Source of the DNA: Erwinia_E haradaeae_C
GTDB taxonomy: Bacteria; Pseudomonadota; Gammaproteobacteria; Enterobacterales; Enterobacteriaceae
Direction: 5' to 3'
Length of the DNA: 64,000 nucleotides
NCBI RefSeq assembly: GCF_900698995.1
Contig: NZ_LR217735.1
Coordinates: forward strand, 62,001-126,000
The notes under the pieces were generated by a model, which saw only the letters and a list, made by a program, of their open reading frames with translations, was not told the origin of the DNA and ran no database searches. Every line of letters begins with the position of its first letter. The first letter of the stretch is position 1. Positions 1 to 10,762 of this stretch are shown here, piece after piece. A program made the translations under genes and the position numbers.

Positions 1-212
1 CTAAGAAACATAATACTAACCAAACGTGCTGTTGGAGCTTTTACTAGATACCCTACAAGAATAGTGAGTCCTAAGATAACTTCATACATAATAAATCCTG
101 CTAAAAAACAGGGCAGTAAACGCAAAGGAAACAGAGCAAGTAGTGCGACAAAAACCAGTAAAAAACTAGCAGCTCTGCAAAGCATTAGACATTTTGTATT
201 TCGTGTATGCAT
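1..212 (-). CDS. N-terminal fragment of a membrane protein, possibly AI-2E family transporter (partial)
   Basis: The gene enters from the left edge and its 5' end lies at 212; about 70 codons are visible and open. The start follows an AGGAT ribosome-binding sequence at a good distance, so the ATG at 212 is well supported. After about 12 polar residues there are two hydrophobic segments (roughly residues 14-35 and 37-58) around the motif LRLLPCFLAGFIMYEV. That pattern resembles the start of one branch of AI-2E/PerM-like multi-span permeases, but this rests on recalled family appearance only. The rest of the protein lies outside the window. I am fairly sure it is a real gene and unsure of the family. 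Confidence 0.45.
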   Translation of the reverse strand, partial: MHTRNTKCLMLCRAASFLLVFVALLALFPLRLLPCFLAGFIMYEVILGLTILVGYLVKAPTARLVSIMFL

Positions 213-1220
213 AATTTATCCTAAATATTTAAGATATGTATCTTACCAATACTAACAGTATATGAATTATATAGTGATTTGTAGCAGCATAATTATCATC
301 GGTCAAAATAGTCATATTATTTTGCTAAATTTATTATAGTTTCTTATCAGGTTATGTTGTATATAGTGGTTAGCCTAAAAGTATTTTAATAAGAACAGGT
401 TATTATTTTACTGTTTATTCATTAGCGTAATTAATTTAAAATAATTTTTAAGTGTTTTGTTTAAATTTAGCTCTTGATTTTTTATATAAAAAATTCTTAT
501 TTATATTGTATATATATCCTGGTATCGAAGGCGATAGAGATAATAGCCTTAATTAATGATTATGTATGTACTATATTTATAGGTAATCCTTAGTAATGTG
601 ATAATGGTAATTGTGTTATATATTTTTTATATATCTATGTATTATGAATATCTGTTTATTTTTAAGAGTTTTGCGCTACAGAGATAATTTATTAGATGTT
701 GATGTTAATATTTTAATGTTAGGAATGTTGTGTTGCATATAATGCATAACGAATAATAGGCATGAGATCAATATAGTGGTGTCTTGATTGCATGTAACGA
801 ATGTTATATATCATATCTTATTATTTTTGATCATAAAAAGATCTAATTTTTTGTATATTTTTTGAGTATATCAGATAAATAATTTAAATTTTAGCCACTT
901 AACATTAGTTATTGTTTATATTTTTAATATTTCTAGAAGTTTAATAGTAATATTATGATTTTATTTATTATATGCATGTAACAAATACGGAGATTTATAT
1001 AGTGTGAATTTTATAGATAATTTGTTTTTTTGCTATACTGATAAGGTCGCATTTTTAATTTTTATATATTTTAAAATCCAAGAGCGCATAATAAGAGATC
1101 ATAATCATTTTATGATATATAGGATATTAGAGCATAAGATGCATTAATATCGATAATTCTAAAAAATAATTTTAATATGTTTTTAGATTTGTTTTACCCC
1201 ATCCTAGAAATAAATGAGAT

Positions 1221-1237
1221 TATGTTGCCGCAACATA
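1221..1237. repeat. Short inverted repeat (7-bp arms, CCG centre)
   Basis: Arms TATGTTG and CAACATA are exact reverse complements around a 3-base CCG centre. It lies about 200 bp upstream of cvrA in otherwise featureless AT-rich DNA. It could be a small operator or hairpin; no regulator can be named. Confidence 0.4.
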
Positions 1238-1252
1238 CTAATATATAATTTT

Positions 1253-1287
1253 ATTATTCATTATTCATTATTCATTATTCATTATTT
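1253..1287. repeat. Tandem heptamer repeat, unit ATTATTC
   Basis: Four exact copies of ATTATTC (1253-1280) are followed by one degenerate copy ATTATTT. This is a microsatellite in the divergent spacer before cvrA. Copy number may vary between isolates by replication slippage. Confidence 0.85.
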
Positions 1288-1441
1288 ATCATTCATATGA
1301 ATAGGGTTTATTTCTAAAACTCAATTTCTTCTCGGCCGATTATTTTTTTTAACGATCTACCTTGTAGTGTGTTTGTATCTAAATCATTCAAATATATACA
1401 TAATTATATAAATATTTGATCTTAAATAAAGGAAATGTCTA

Positions 1442-3157
1442 TTGGAATCTAGTGCGATTTACGGTCTTTTTATTATCGGTTCAGTATTGGTTGCTACAAG
1501 TATTTTGCTTAGCGCTTTTTCATCACGCTTAGGTATTCCTATTCTAGTAATTTTTCTTGCTATTGGCATGTTAGCTGGAGTTGATGGTATTGGCGGGATT
1601 GCTTTTGATAATTATCCTGCTGCTTATTTGATTAGTAATCTCGCCTTAGCTGTAATTCTTCTTGATGGTGGTATGCGTACTCAGGCAAGTTCTTTTAGGG
1701 TGGCTTTAGGTCCGGCATTATCATTAGCTACAGTTGGAGTTTTAATTACAGCTGGGTTAACTGGTTTATCTGCTTCATGGTTATTTGGTCTTAGTTTACC
1801 TAATGGTTTTCTTATCGGCTCAATTATTGGATCTACTGATGCTGCAGCAGTGTTTTCACTTTTAGGTGGAAAAGGACTAAATGAACGTGTTAGCGCTACT
1901 TTAGAAATTGAATCTGGAAGTAACGATCCAATGGCTGTTTTTTTAACTGTTACTTTAATTAAAATGATCCAAAATGAACAAATGGGGATTAATTGGATAT
2001 TTATTTTTCAAATAATACAGCAATTTGGGTTGGGAATTCTTCTAGGTCTTGGGGGAGGGTGGGCGTTATTACAAATTATTAATCGTGTTTCATTAGCTAG
2101 CGGTTTATACCCATTATTGGCAGTAAGTGGGGGAATTTTAGTGTTTTCTGTAACGTCGATGCTAGAAGGAAGTGGTATCCTCGCAGTCTACTTATGTGGT
2201 TTTATGCTTGGGAACCGTCCAATCCGAAATCGTCATGGTATTTTGCAAATTTTTGATGGTCTGGCTTGGTTAAGTCAAATTGGCATGTTTTTAGTATTAG
2301 GATTATTAGTTAATCCTGTAGATCTTTGGTCTATCGCACTTCCGGCTACATTATTATCTATCTGTCTTATTCTTGTTTCTCGTCCATTGTCAATTTTGAT
2401 TGGTTTATTGCCATTTCGCGGATTTAATATTCGAGAGCGCATGTTTATAAGTTGGGTTGGTCTTCGTGGAGCACTACCTATTATACTTGCGGTTTTTCCA
2501 ATGATGGCGGGATTGCCTCAGGCATCTCTTTTTTTTAATATTGCATTTTTTGTAGTTTTAGTATCACTGACGATTCAAGGTACCTCACTAAGTTGGGCGG
2601 CACGTAAGGCTCGTGTAGTTATACCGCCGCTAGCATCTCCAATTTCTCGTATTGGTCTCGATATTCATCCTGAGAATCCATGGGAGCAATTTATTTATCA
2701 ACTGAAGAAAGATAAGTGGTGTATTGGTGCTGCGTTACGTGATTTACGTATGCCTTCTCAAACACGAATTGCTGCTTTATTTCGCAAAAATCAATTGTTA
2801 CACCCATCTGGTAGCACCCGACTTAAAGAAAATGATGTTTTGTGCGTTATCGGTCGTGACCGAGACTTGTCTGCTTTAGGAAAGTTATTTAGTCAGTCTC
2901 CACCTGTTTCGGATCAGAGATTTTTTGGTGACTTTATTTTACAGGCGAGCGTTTCTTTACAGAATGTTGCTCATATTTATGGAATTGAACTTGATGATGA
3001 GATCAATAATCAACAAACACTTGGCGAGATGGTTGCAGATATTATAGGAGCGGCGCCTGTAGTTGGGGATCAAATTGAATGGAAAAATATATTATGGACG
3101 GTTGCGGAAAAATCAGATCACGGAATTGTTAAGATTGGAGTAAGAGTGCAGGATTAA
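1442..3157 (+). CDS. cvrA: Potassium/proton antiporter CvrA (NhaP2, YcgO)
   Basis: An inner-membrane cation/proton antiporter of the CPA1 family that in E. coli helps control cell volume and K+ at low osmolarity. The 571 residues match E. coli CvrA (578) along their length: about 12 membrane spans (residues 5-390) with motifs such as FLAIGMLAGVDG and the SNDP motif in ESGSNDPMAVFLT, then a cytoplasmic TrkA-C-like domain (about 400-480) and a C-terminal CorC/HlyC-like domain. Translation starts at TTG: an AAAGGAAA Shine-Dalgarno precedes it, the start aligns with the E. coli start, and the ATG at 1435 runs into a stop in another frame. It stands alone between large spacers. Keeping an osmotic antiporter is notable in so small a genome. 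Confidence 0.93.
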   Translation: MESSAIYGLFIIGSVLVATSILLSAFSSRLGIPILVIFLAIGMLAGVDGIGGIAFDNYPAAYLISNLALAVILLDGGMRTQASSFRVALGPALSLATVGVLITAGLTGLSASWLFGLSLPNGFLIGSIIGSTDAAAVFSLLGGKGLNERVSATLEIESGSNDPMAVFLTVTLIKMIQNEQMGINWIFIFQIIQQFGLGILLGLGGGWALLQIINRVSLASGLYPLLAVSGGILVFSVTSMLEGSGILAVYLCGFMLGNRPIRNRHGILQIFDGLAWLSQIGMFLVLGLLVNPVDLWSIALPATLLSICLILVSRPLSILIGLLPFRGFNIRERMFISWVGLRGALPIILAVFPMMAGLPQASLFFNIAFFVVLVSLTIQGTSLSWAARKARVVIPPLASPISRIGLDIHPENPWEQFIYQLKKDKWCIGAALRDLRMPSQTRIAALFRKNQLLHPSGSTRLKENDVLCVIGRDRDLSALGKLFSQSPPVSDQRFFGDFILQASVSLQNVAHIYGIELDDEINNQQTLGEMVADIIGAAPVVGDQIEWKNILWTVAEKSDHGIVKIGVRVQD

Positions 3158-3925
3158 TTATTACCTTTCGATAATAAGATGTCTTACTCTAAGAGATATC
3201 CCATCTAATTTTCATTCATTTATCATAGTTGCTATGATATTGTATTATTATTTTTTAAAAATTAATATTTTTATTAATGAAATAGTTATGTTTTAAATAT
3301 AAGGTATAGATTTTTTTGATTTTTAGGAAAAAGTAAAATGAGTGACCATTAGTGGTCTTGTAATAAAATTACATATATCGCAGATGATAATTGCTAATCC
3401 AGTGCTGTTATATATTTTTAGTACATTAACTGTACAAATAAATAATATCACGTGTATTAAGAGACGTAGTCCTATCTAACCTGTAGTGATCATATAGATA
3501 ACTATAAGTTAATTATTGAACTTCTGTTAATTCTATTATGTAAGTGTATTTATATATTTGATATATCATGTAATTATTTTAATATATTCAAAAAGAGAAT
3601 AGAAATTATGAGCAATGTAGTGTCTAATAAAATATTTTATACTTAAGCATATTATTTGGTGATTATTTTTTGAAAAATTATCGAAATATTATGTTATGGA
3701 TATTTAAAATAAAGATTTATATATTCATATCATGATATGAATCATGTGATGATAAATGATAATTTTATTAAATTGCTATTATTAATATTTAGGTAAGTAT
3801 TTCTATAAAAAATTTTATTTAGATTACTTTTATTTCTAAAAGGAATTCTTATAAACAGCATATATTAATAAAATTTATAAAAACGACTATAATTATGTGA
3901 TAAACTATTTTGATTGACGTAAAAG
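3158..3925. other. Intergenic spacer between convergent cvrA and dut
   Basis: Very AT-rich with frequent stops in all frames. Only a weak 5-bp inverted repeat (GACCA/TGGTC, near 3344) stands out. No gene, RNA or strong terminator is seen. Confidence 0.65.
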
Positions 3926-4384
3926 TTATGAACGTCCTGTGTGTCCAAAGCCACCTGAACCTCGTTTGGTATCAGTAAAGCTATGAACTAGATTAAATTC
4001 CACTTGCATAACAGGCAGAAAAATTATTTGTGCAATACGGTCGCCGGCTGTGATCGTAAATGGACACTTCTTGCGATTCCAGAGTGAGATCATAATTTGT
4101 CCATGATAATCAGAATCAAGTAAACCTACAAGATTTCCAAGCACAACCCCATTGGCATGACCGAGGCCAGAACGTGGTAGTATGATTGCTGTAATCTGTG
4201 GGTCAGAAATATGCAAAGCTATACCTGTTTTTATTAAGTGCGCCTCTCCAGGATGTAATATCAGCGTACTTTCTATACAGGCCCGCAAGTCTACGCCAGC
4301 AGAACCGGGAGTAGCATAGCTTGGTATTGGAAAAGAAGTGCCAATTCTATTATCTAGAATTTTAATATCAATTTTTTTTCTCAT
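3926..4384 (-). CDS. dut: dUTP diphosphatase (dUTPase)
   Basis: Hydrolyses dUTP to dUMP and pyrophosphate in the cytosol, keeping uracil out of DNA and feeding dTMP synthesis. At 152 residues it matches the usual trimeric dUTPase (E. coli 151-152). The five family motifs are present in order: GSAGVDLRA (about 27-35), LPRSGLG (69-75), GLLDSDYHG (87-95), GDRIAQ (114-119) and the C-terminal RGSGGFG arm (141-147). The start codon is followed by an A8 run, a possible slippage site. The usual enteric neighbours coaBC and slmA are absent. Confidence 0.97.
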   Translation of the reverse strand: MRKKIDIKILDNRIGTSFPIPSYATPGSAGVDLRACIESTLILHPGEAHLIKTGIALHISDPQITAIILPRSGLGHANGVVLGNLVGLLDSDYHGQIMISLWNRKKCPFTITAGDRIAQIIFLPVMQVEFNLVHSFTDTKRGSGGFGHTGRS

Positions 4385-4692
4385 ATTATGAGTTAGAAAG
4401 TCGGACTTGTTGGATATTTTATTTTATCGTTACCTTAAGTATACCAAGTATATATAATATATAGATAATTTTTTAATATGTTTTTTAAAAGTATTTATTT
4501 TTGAAAATATAGAACTGAAAGAGATTGATAGAATACTTATAAGGTCTATACCCTAAAAGAAATAATGATCACGTAGATGTTTTACATTTTTATTTTTCTT
4601 ACCTCTAAAAACATCAGATTCTAACATGATCACCTTACTGACCTATAGGTAGGTTTGAGTCAATGAGAATAGTTTAAACAATATTTTGGATG
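4385..4692. other. Spacer between valS and dut with nested inverted repeats
   Basis: The 308-bp gap holds an 8-bp inverted repeat (GATGTTTT at 4576-4583, AAAACATC at 4608-4615) flanked on both sides by TGATCA palindromes (4566-4571 and 4627-4632). The hairpin could lie in the 3' end of the valS transcript. No coding content is seen. Confidence 0.5.
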
Positions 4693-7548
4693 TTACATCG
4701 CGCATATTAATCTCTTTTTCTCTATTAATTTTGCTATTTTTAACTCACAGTCTTTAAGGCGTTTTTTTTCTTTGATCACAACAGCCTCTGGTGCCAGTTT
4801 GATAAAGTTTTTGTTATCTAGCTTGCTACGAATCTGTTTGATTATCGTTTCTAATTTTGTCATATCAGACTGTATATTATTTAGTTCAATATTCTTATCT
4901 ACTAAATTTTCTAATGGTAATAGTAAGTCTGCATCATCTATTGACTGATTATAGGCTAATGGATGATTGCTATCTTTAGGTACAATTTGGATTGTTTTTA
5001 GATTAGCAAGAGCTTTTATTAGATGATAGTTATTCTTTATTCTGTTAATTATGTGATCACTATTTGTATTCAGAAGTAAATCCAGAAGGTGTGTTGAGGG
5101 AATATGGTTTTTATTACGCATATTGCGTATGGCAATAATGACTTGTTTAATCCACTCGATATCTTTTATCGATTCATTATCAATGCGACTTTCAGAAAAG
5201 ATTGGTACAGGTTGGAACATAATCGTCTCATCTGAAATATGTTTTATCACTTTTACTCGTTGCCAGATCGCTTCAGTGATAAATGGAATCAGTGGATGAG
5301 CCAGGCAAAGCAAGTCCGCTAACACATTTACTAATGTGTTTCGCGTCCCTTTCAATTGAGATTGAGTTCCGTTATGCAAGATTGGTTTTGTTAATTCTAG
5401 ATACCAATCACAAAATTGATTCCATGTAAACTCGTATAGAATATGAGCAGCAAGATCAAAACGGTAATGATTTAAGGCTTCGTGCCAAGCTTGTGCTGTA
5501 TAGTTAAATTTTGAAATGATCCAACGATCAGATACAGAGAGTTCTAACTCACCACCTAAAAAACCACAGTCATATTGTTCAGTATTCATTAGGACAAATC
5601 GGCTGCCATTCCAAAGTTTATTGCAGAAGTGACGGTAACCTTTTAGACGCTTCATGTCCCAGTGAATATCACGTCCAGTTGATGCTAAAGATGCTAAAGT
5701 AAATCTTAATGCATCCGTTCCATGCGCTTCTATACCGCATGGAAATTGTTTTTTAGTACGTTGACGGATTATTTCTGCTAATTGAGGTTTTATCATATTT
5801 TTAGTGCGTTTTTTAATTAATTCTTCCAGTGAAATTCCATCGATCATGTCTAATGGATCGATGATATTTCCTTTGGATTTTGACATTTTCTGACCTTCAT
5901 CATCTCGAATTAAACCAGTTATGTAAACAGTTTTAAAGGGTACCTGGATTTTACCGTTATCGTCTTGTATAAAGTGCATAGTAAGCATAATCATACGAGC
6001 AATCCAAAAAAATATAATATCAAAACCACTAACTAGCACATGAGTTGGATGAAAAGTTTTTAACTCTGGAGTATTCTTTGGCCATCCTAAACTTACAAAT
6101 GTCCAAAGAGCAGAAGAGAACCATGTATCTAGCACATCTATCTCTTGGGTGAGAGGTAGATCAACGTCTAGGCTGTTCTCTATACGAGCTTCTTGTTCGT
6201 TATACGCAACATAAACATTTCCAGATGGATCATACCAGGCTGGAATTCGATGACCCCACCATAGTTGGCGTGAAATACACCAATCTTCAATATTTTTCAT
6301 CCAAGAGAAAAACATATTAGCGTATTGTTTTGGTACAAATTGAATTTCTCCTGATTTAACTGCCTGTATAGCCACTTCAGCTAACGGTGTCATGCGGATA
6401 TACCATTGCGTATTGAGCATAGCTTCTATGATAACGCCACTACGTTCACCGTATGGAACCATAAAACTATGTGTCTGGATATCTTCTAATAAATCTATTT
6501 TTTTAATCTCTTTAATAATCACTTTACGCGCTTCAAAACGATCCAATCCACGAAAAACTAAAGGTATTATTGCATCACAGTTATTCAATTCTTGGCCATA
6601 AGTATCATAAATTTGGGCGCGGTCGCGAATATGTGCTGTGCAAGTAAAGATATTAATCATTGGCAATTGATGACGGAAACCTAAATCATAATCATTAAAA
6701 TCATGAGCGGGAGTAATTTTCATACAGCCAGTGCCTTTTGATATTTCTACATATTTGTCACCAATTATAGGGATTAAACGATTAGTTAATGGTAACACTA
6801 AAAATTTACCAATGAGAGATTGATAGCGTATATCTGCAGGGTTGACAGCTACTCCTGTATCACCTAATACAGTTTCTGGACGTGTAGTGGCAACCACTAT
6901 GTACGTTTTGCCTTCAGAAGTTTTAACACCATTCGCAAGATGATAACGAATATACCACATAAATCCTTGTTGTTCGAGGTTTTCTACTTCTAAATCAGAG
7001 ATGGCAGTACATAGTTTGGGGTCCCAATTAACTAAGCTTTTTTTACGATAAATAAGTTTTTCTTTATATAGAATAATAAATATTTTTTTTACCGCATCTG
7101 AAAAACCATGATCCATCGTAAAACGTTCACGTGTCCAGTCAACAGAGCTTCCTAACCGACGTGTTTGATGAGAAATTATACTATTAAAATTATTTTTCCA
7201 TTGCCAGGTTTTTTTAATTAAGGCATCAGAGTCATAGTCTTGACTGGTTTTATTTTCTTCTTCACTAATCTTTCTTGTAATTAACAATTGAGTAGCAATA
7301 CCAGCATGATCAGTTCCTGTTTGCCATAGGGTATTTTTTCCTTTCATGCGATGATATCGGATCATCACATCCATAATAGTTTGTTGGAAAGCATGACCAA
7401 GATGTAAGCTACCAGTGATATTTGGTGGTGGCATCATAATACAAAAACTTTCCTGAGATACATCACCATTTGGTTTAAAATAGCCGCTTTTCTCCCAATT
7501 TTGATAGAGTAATGTTTCTATATGTTTTGGATTATACCTTTTTTCCAT
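4693..7548 (-). CDS. valS: Valine--tRNA ligase
   Basis: Charges tRNA-Val with valine and edits mischarged threonine. The 951 residues equal the E. coli length. The class I signatures are intact: the HIGH box in PPPNITGSLHLGHAF (about 40-54) and KMSKS in GQKMSKSKGN (about 553-562). The editing (CP1) domain lies between them, followed by the anticodon-binding domain and a C-terminal coiled-coil arm. It is a single gene with 189 bp between its start and the tRNA-Leu; holC and pepA, its enteric neighbours, are missing. Two A8 runs in the coding strand (around 4772-4779 and 7083-7090) are possible slippage points. Confidence 0.98.
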   Translation of the reverse strand: MEKRYNPKHIETLLYQNWEKSGYFKPNGDVSQESFCIMMPPPNITGSLHLGHAFQQTIMDVMIRYHRMKGKNTLWQTGTDHAGIATQLLITRKISEEENKTSQDYDSDALIKKTWQWKNNFNSIISHQTRRLGSSVDWTRERFTMDHGFSDAVKKIFIILYKEKLIYRKKSLVNWDPKLCTAISDLEVENLEQQGFMWYIRYHLANGVKTSEGKTYIVVATTRPETVLGDTGVAVNPADIRYQSLIGKFLVLPLTNRLIPIIGDKYVEISKGTGCMKITPAHDFNDYDLGFRHQLPMINIFTCTAHIRDRAQIYDTYGQELNNCDAIIPLVFRGLDRFEARKVIIKEIKKIDLLEDIQTHSFMVPYGERSGVIIEAMLNTQWYIRMTPLAEVAIQAVKSGEIQFVPKQYANMFFSWMKNIEDWCISRQLWWGHRIPAWYDPSGNVYVAYNEQEARIENSLDVDLPLTQEIDVLDTWFSSALWTFVSLGWPKNTPELKTFHPTHVLVSGFDIIFFWIARMIMLTMHFIQDDNGKIQVPFKTVYITGLIRDDEGQKMSKSKGNIIDPLDMIDGISLEELIKKRTKNMIKPQLAEIIRQRTKKQFPCGIEAHGTDALRFTLASLASTGRDIHWDMKRLKGYRHFCNKLWNGSRFVLMNTEQYDCGFLGGELELSVSDRWIISKFNYTAQAWHEALNHYRFDLAAHILYEFTWNQFCDWYLELTKPILHNGTQSQLKGTRNTLVNVLADLLCLAHPLIPFITEAIWQRVKVIKHISDETIMFQPVPIFSESRIDNESIKDIEWIKQVIIAIRNMRNKNHIPSTHLLDLLLNTNSDHIINRIKNNYHLIKALANLKTIQIVPKDSNHPLAYNQSIDDADLLLPLENLVDKNIELNNIQSDMTKLETIIKQIRSKLDNKNFIKLAPEAVVIKEKKRLKDCELKIAKLIEKKRLICAM

Positions 7549-7692
7549 ATGTGTTATGTCTCAGGCAATAAATAGTATTACTGTATGTTATTATATATAA
7601 TACGATCCAATATAATTGCATGCTTTTTTAATTTAGATAATTTAATCTAATAAAAGATCGTGTATGGACAGGTATCACATAAACCTCTTATA

Positions 7693-7722
7693 TTAACATC
7701 ACTTAACATCACTAAATATCAC
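7693..7722. repeat. Three tandem 10-bp repeats beside tRNA-Leu
   Basis: TTAACATCAC occurs twice in a row (7693-7712), followed by a diverged third copy TAAATATCAC. It ends 15 bp from the 3' end of tRNA-Leu(CAA), in the gap to valS. It may simply be slippage. Confidence 0.7.
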
Positions 7723-7737
7723 AAAAATTTTATACGG

Positions 7738-7822
7738 TGGTGCCGAAGGCCGGAATTGAACCGGCATACCTTTCGGCGGTTGATTTTGAGTCAACTGCGT
7801 TTACCAGTTTCGCCACTTCGGC
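7738..7822 (-). tRNA. leuX: tRNA-Leu (anticodon CAA)
   Basis: An 85-nt class II tRNA with encoded CCA. The acceptor arms GCCGAAG and CTTCGGC pair fully. The anticodon stem GTTGA/TCAAC holds loop CTCAAAA, giving anticodon CAA (UUG codons), and there is a long variable arm. It matches E. coli leuX closely in memory. UUG codons are common in the genes here, and UUG also serves as a start codon for cvrA and nuoK. Confidence 0.97.
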
Positions 7823-9859
7823 TGCTTTAGAGAGTTTTATTAAATCATGGGATTATATTACATTGTTTTTTTCTATTTATGCAACTGGATTTGCAATGTC
7901 ATATACAAATTATTAGATTTTGATTCATAAAATATTCAGACAATAATCTCTTAAATATAATTGAATATAAAACATTTAATGCATCCTGAAAAATACTAAA
8001 AATTTTAACTTAAATGCATATAAATATAATAAGCGAAAATGTCAAATATATATAATAATTAGATTCATAGGTAAAACGCAAAGTGTAGTATTTTATATTT
8101 TTATTTTTAATTACGAAATAATTAATAATTTTATTGAGATTATTTCTTAATTTTGGTGCTTTTGTAGGGATAAAAATATAGATTCATTCAAAAATCAGGA
8201 ATATTATTACATCACTAATTCAACTAATTTAATTAGTGGTGTTATTTAAGAGTAATGGCACGAATCAGCATAAAAGTTAACATTATCTTAGGGCAGATAT
8301 ATCCTCAAGGTGTGTAATTGACTGATAAAATATCACCTTCTCTTTTAGATTACATTATAGTTATCTCCGAATCTCTAAATGACTCTCTAAGCCCTGTAAT
8401 AATCTTAATAGTATATGCTAATAAAGTAACATATAAGATTTTTTTGTAATCACTTGTATGATCAATACACACATAGTTATATTATTAATAATATGGATTT
8501 CGTTTAGATTTTTATGTGCTTTATACCTGACGGCATAATAATAAGATACTTGTAGTAGAGTTTTTAAAATATTTTTAATTATGTTAGAATTGTTAATTTA
8601 TTTTCATTTTTTTAAGTATTTTTTTATAAATATTCCTGTATAAGATATATGATGTTAATCTTGATAAGAAAAAAGATTTCATAAGAGTTATTATTATTTA
8701 GTTTAAAATAAATTATATACTTAAAAATTGCAGTTACTATAAAATGTTTATGTATTTTATTTAGATCATTAAATGGTTAATTGCTTAGTGATTACAAGTG
8801 TTTATATATTTTATAGGTAATGTTTTTATATCATATGTTAGTTTTTTATTATGTAGGCTGAATAAGTATCATTCTTAAGCATGATATAAATTAATGCAAT
8901 ATATATTGATGAAATCAATGATCTCTGGTTTTTAATAAATACAAAATGTTTAGTATATATATTATTAATATATATTAGCATATCAATAATATTAATATGT
9001 ATTATGTATTATTTGTTACTTACTAGTCTCTAGTAAACAAAGTAATCTCTTTAAATATAGTATTATATAGAATATATAATATTTTTCTGTTAATCGTAAA
9101 CATATTATTAATATTAGAAATTATCAAAAATTTATTTTCTCAATGATAAACATTATTAGAAGTAAGATTAATTTTAATTTTAGGTTAGTTAATAACTATA
9201 GTTCAGTTTTTATAAAAATACTATCTTTAATACAATTAATACATATAAAATGTGGAGTGATGTTATTAATAGATCATCCTTAATGATATTTTTACTAATT
9301 TTCATTAGTTTTTTACATAGTGAAGACTATATTGTGCATATAAAAAAAATCTTATGTTTTTCATTAATTAAATTAGTTAAATTGGTTAAAATTAAATAAT
9401 TATAATATCAAGAATATAAGAAAAAACTAGAGATAATACGGATATTTTGTATACCAGACTAATTCAGTCTATCAATATTTTGTAAGATGAATAAACATAT
9501 CCAGAACTGTTATTATAAATAATGAGAAAAGACATCATTAAAAGATTTTTACGTTTTACGGAAAGGGTGTAGTTATCATATATCTGTGAGATTTTTGTGA
9601 TTATTTAATATATATAATATCAATATGTATAAATATATATTGATTTTTAATATTTCAAATATTGTATTTTTTTACATTTAATATATTACGCGTTTTTAAA
9701 GATTTTTAATTTATATCTAGAGGATATAATAATGAGATTGATCTCATCGATGGTTTATTGGATCATATAGTATTCTTTTGGTCTATCTCTCACATATAAT
9801 ATAGATGAGATCTTGGACTGTTAGTATAACTAACTGATTGTATTTGGTGGATAGCCGCG
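7823..9859. other. 2-kb spacer between tRNA-Leu and fieF
   Basis: Extremely AT-rich and dense in stops. One less AT-rich island at about 8255-8449 stays in one forward frame for 64 codons apart from an in-frame TAA at 8315. It has no recognised similarity and could be chance or a decayed gene. No RNA gene or repeat family is seen. Confidence 0.6.
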
Positions 9860-10762
9860 ATGAATATAAAATATACACGACAAGTTTTTATGGCAGCTAT
9901 GGCAGCGATAGTTCTTGCATTTCTTTTACTAATCATAAAATTTTGTGCTTGGTGGTATACGGGATCAGTTAGTGTGTTAGCGGCACTAATAGATTCATTA
10001 GTAGACATTGCTGCTTCATTGACAAATCTATTAGTTATACGTTATGCGATGCAGCCAGCTGATTCTAAGCATGCATTTGGTCATGGAAAAGCCGAGTCTT
10101 TAGCAGTATTAGTGCAAAGCGTGTTTATCTGTGGTTCGGCTTTCTTTCTTTTTTTCACTGGCTTGCGAAATATTTTTGCCCCTCAAGAACTAAAGGAACC
10201 TCTGGTATTAGTTATAGTTACCTGTATAGCTTTATTTTCAACACTCATTTTAGTTACTTTTCAGCGCTGGGTAGTACAAAAAACTCAAAGTCAGGCTATA
10301 CGTGCAGATATGTTGCATTATCAATCAGATATAGTAATAAATAGTGCAATTTTATTAGCCCTAGTGTTGAGTTGGCTTGGTTGTTATTGGGCCGATGCAT
10401 TATGTGCCCTTAATATTGGCATATGGATTTTATATTCTGCATGGCGGATTGCATGCGATGCTGTTCAGGTATTACTCGACCGCGCCTTACCTGTAACAGA
10501 GTATCAAGCGATCTTGAAAATTGTTGCCACATGGCCTGGTATATGCGGAGTGCATGATATCCGCACACGTCAGGCTGGTCCAACACGTTTTATTCAATTA
10601 CATTTGGAAATGGAGGATCACTTATCCTTATGTGAGGCGCATAGCATATCTCATCATATTGAGCAGGCGTTGCTTGTTCGATTTCCTGGTTCTGATGTGA
10701 TTATTCATCAAGATCCATGTTCTGTGGTATCTCAAGAACATCAAGGTACACTTGGATCATAA
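9860..10762 (+). CDS. fieF: Ferrous-iron/zinc efflux pump FieF (YiiP)
   Basis: A cation diffusion facilitator that exports Zn2+, Fe2+ or similar metals from the cytosol in exchange for protons. The 300 residues equal the E. coli length and align throughout. Six membrane spans fill about residues 10-205. Intramembrane metal ligands are conserved: D45 and D49 in ALIDSLVDI, and His and Asp in DMLHYQSD. The cytoplasmic metal-binding domain (about 210-290) keeps IHQDPCSV. The gene precedes pfkA, as in E. coli, with cpxP lost. A GGTGGA sequence precedes the ATG. Confidence 0.97.
   Translation: MNIKYTRQVFMAAMAAIVLAFLLLIIKFCAWWYTGSVSVLAALIDSLVDIAASLTNLLVIRYAMQPADSKHAFGHGKAESLAVLVQSVFICGSAFFLFFTGLRNIFAPQELKEPLVLVIVTCIALFSTLILVTFQRWVVQKTQSQAIRADMLHYQSDIVINSAILLALVLSWLGCYWADALCALNIGIWILYSAWRIACDAVQVLLDRALPVTEYQAILKIVATWPGICGVHDIRTRQAGPTRFIQLHLEMEDHLSLCEAHSISHHIEQALLVRFPGSDVIIHQDPCSVVSQEHQGTLGS

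Larger units (their letters stand above)
213..1441. other. AT-rich spacer between the left-edge gene and cvrA
   Basis: No convincing coding stretch or RNA gene is seen. It contains a short inverted repeat at 1221-1237, a five-copy heptamer tandem repeat at 1253-1287 and a TCGGCCGA palindrome near 1333 followed by a T-rich run. The promoters of the two divergent flanking genes probably lie here but cannot be pinned down. Confidence 0.7.

Noticed and set aside
64..255. 63-codon forward ORF at the left edge
   Set aside because: It lies antisense to the better supported minus-strand membrane protein gene that has a ribosome-binding site and hydrophobic segments.
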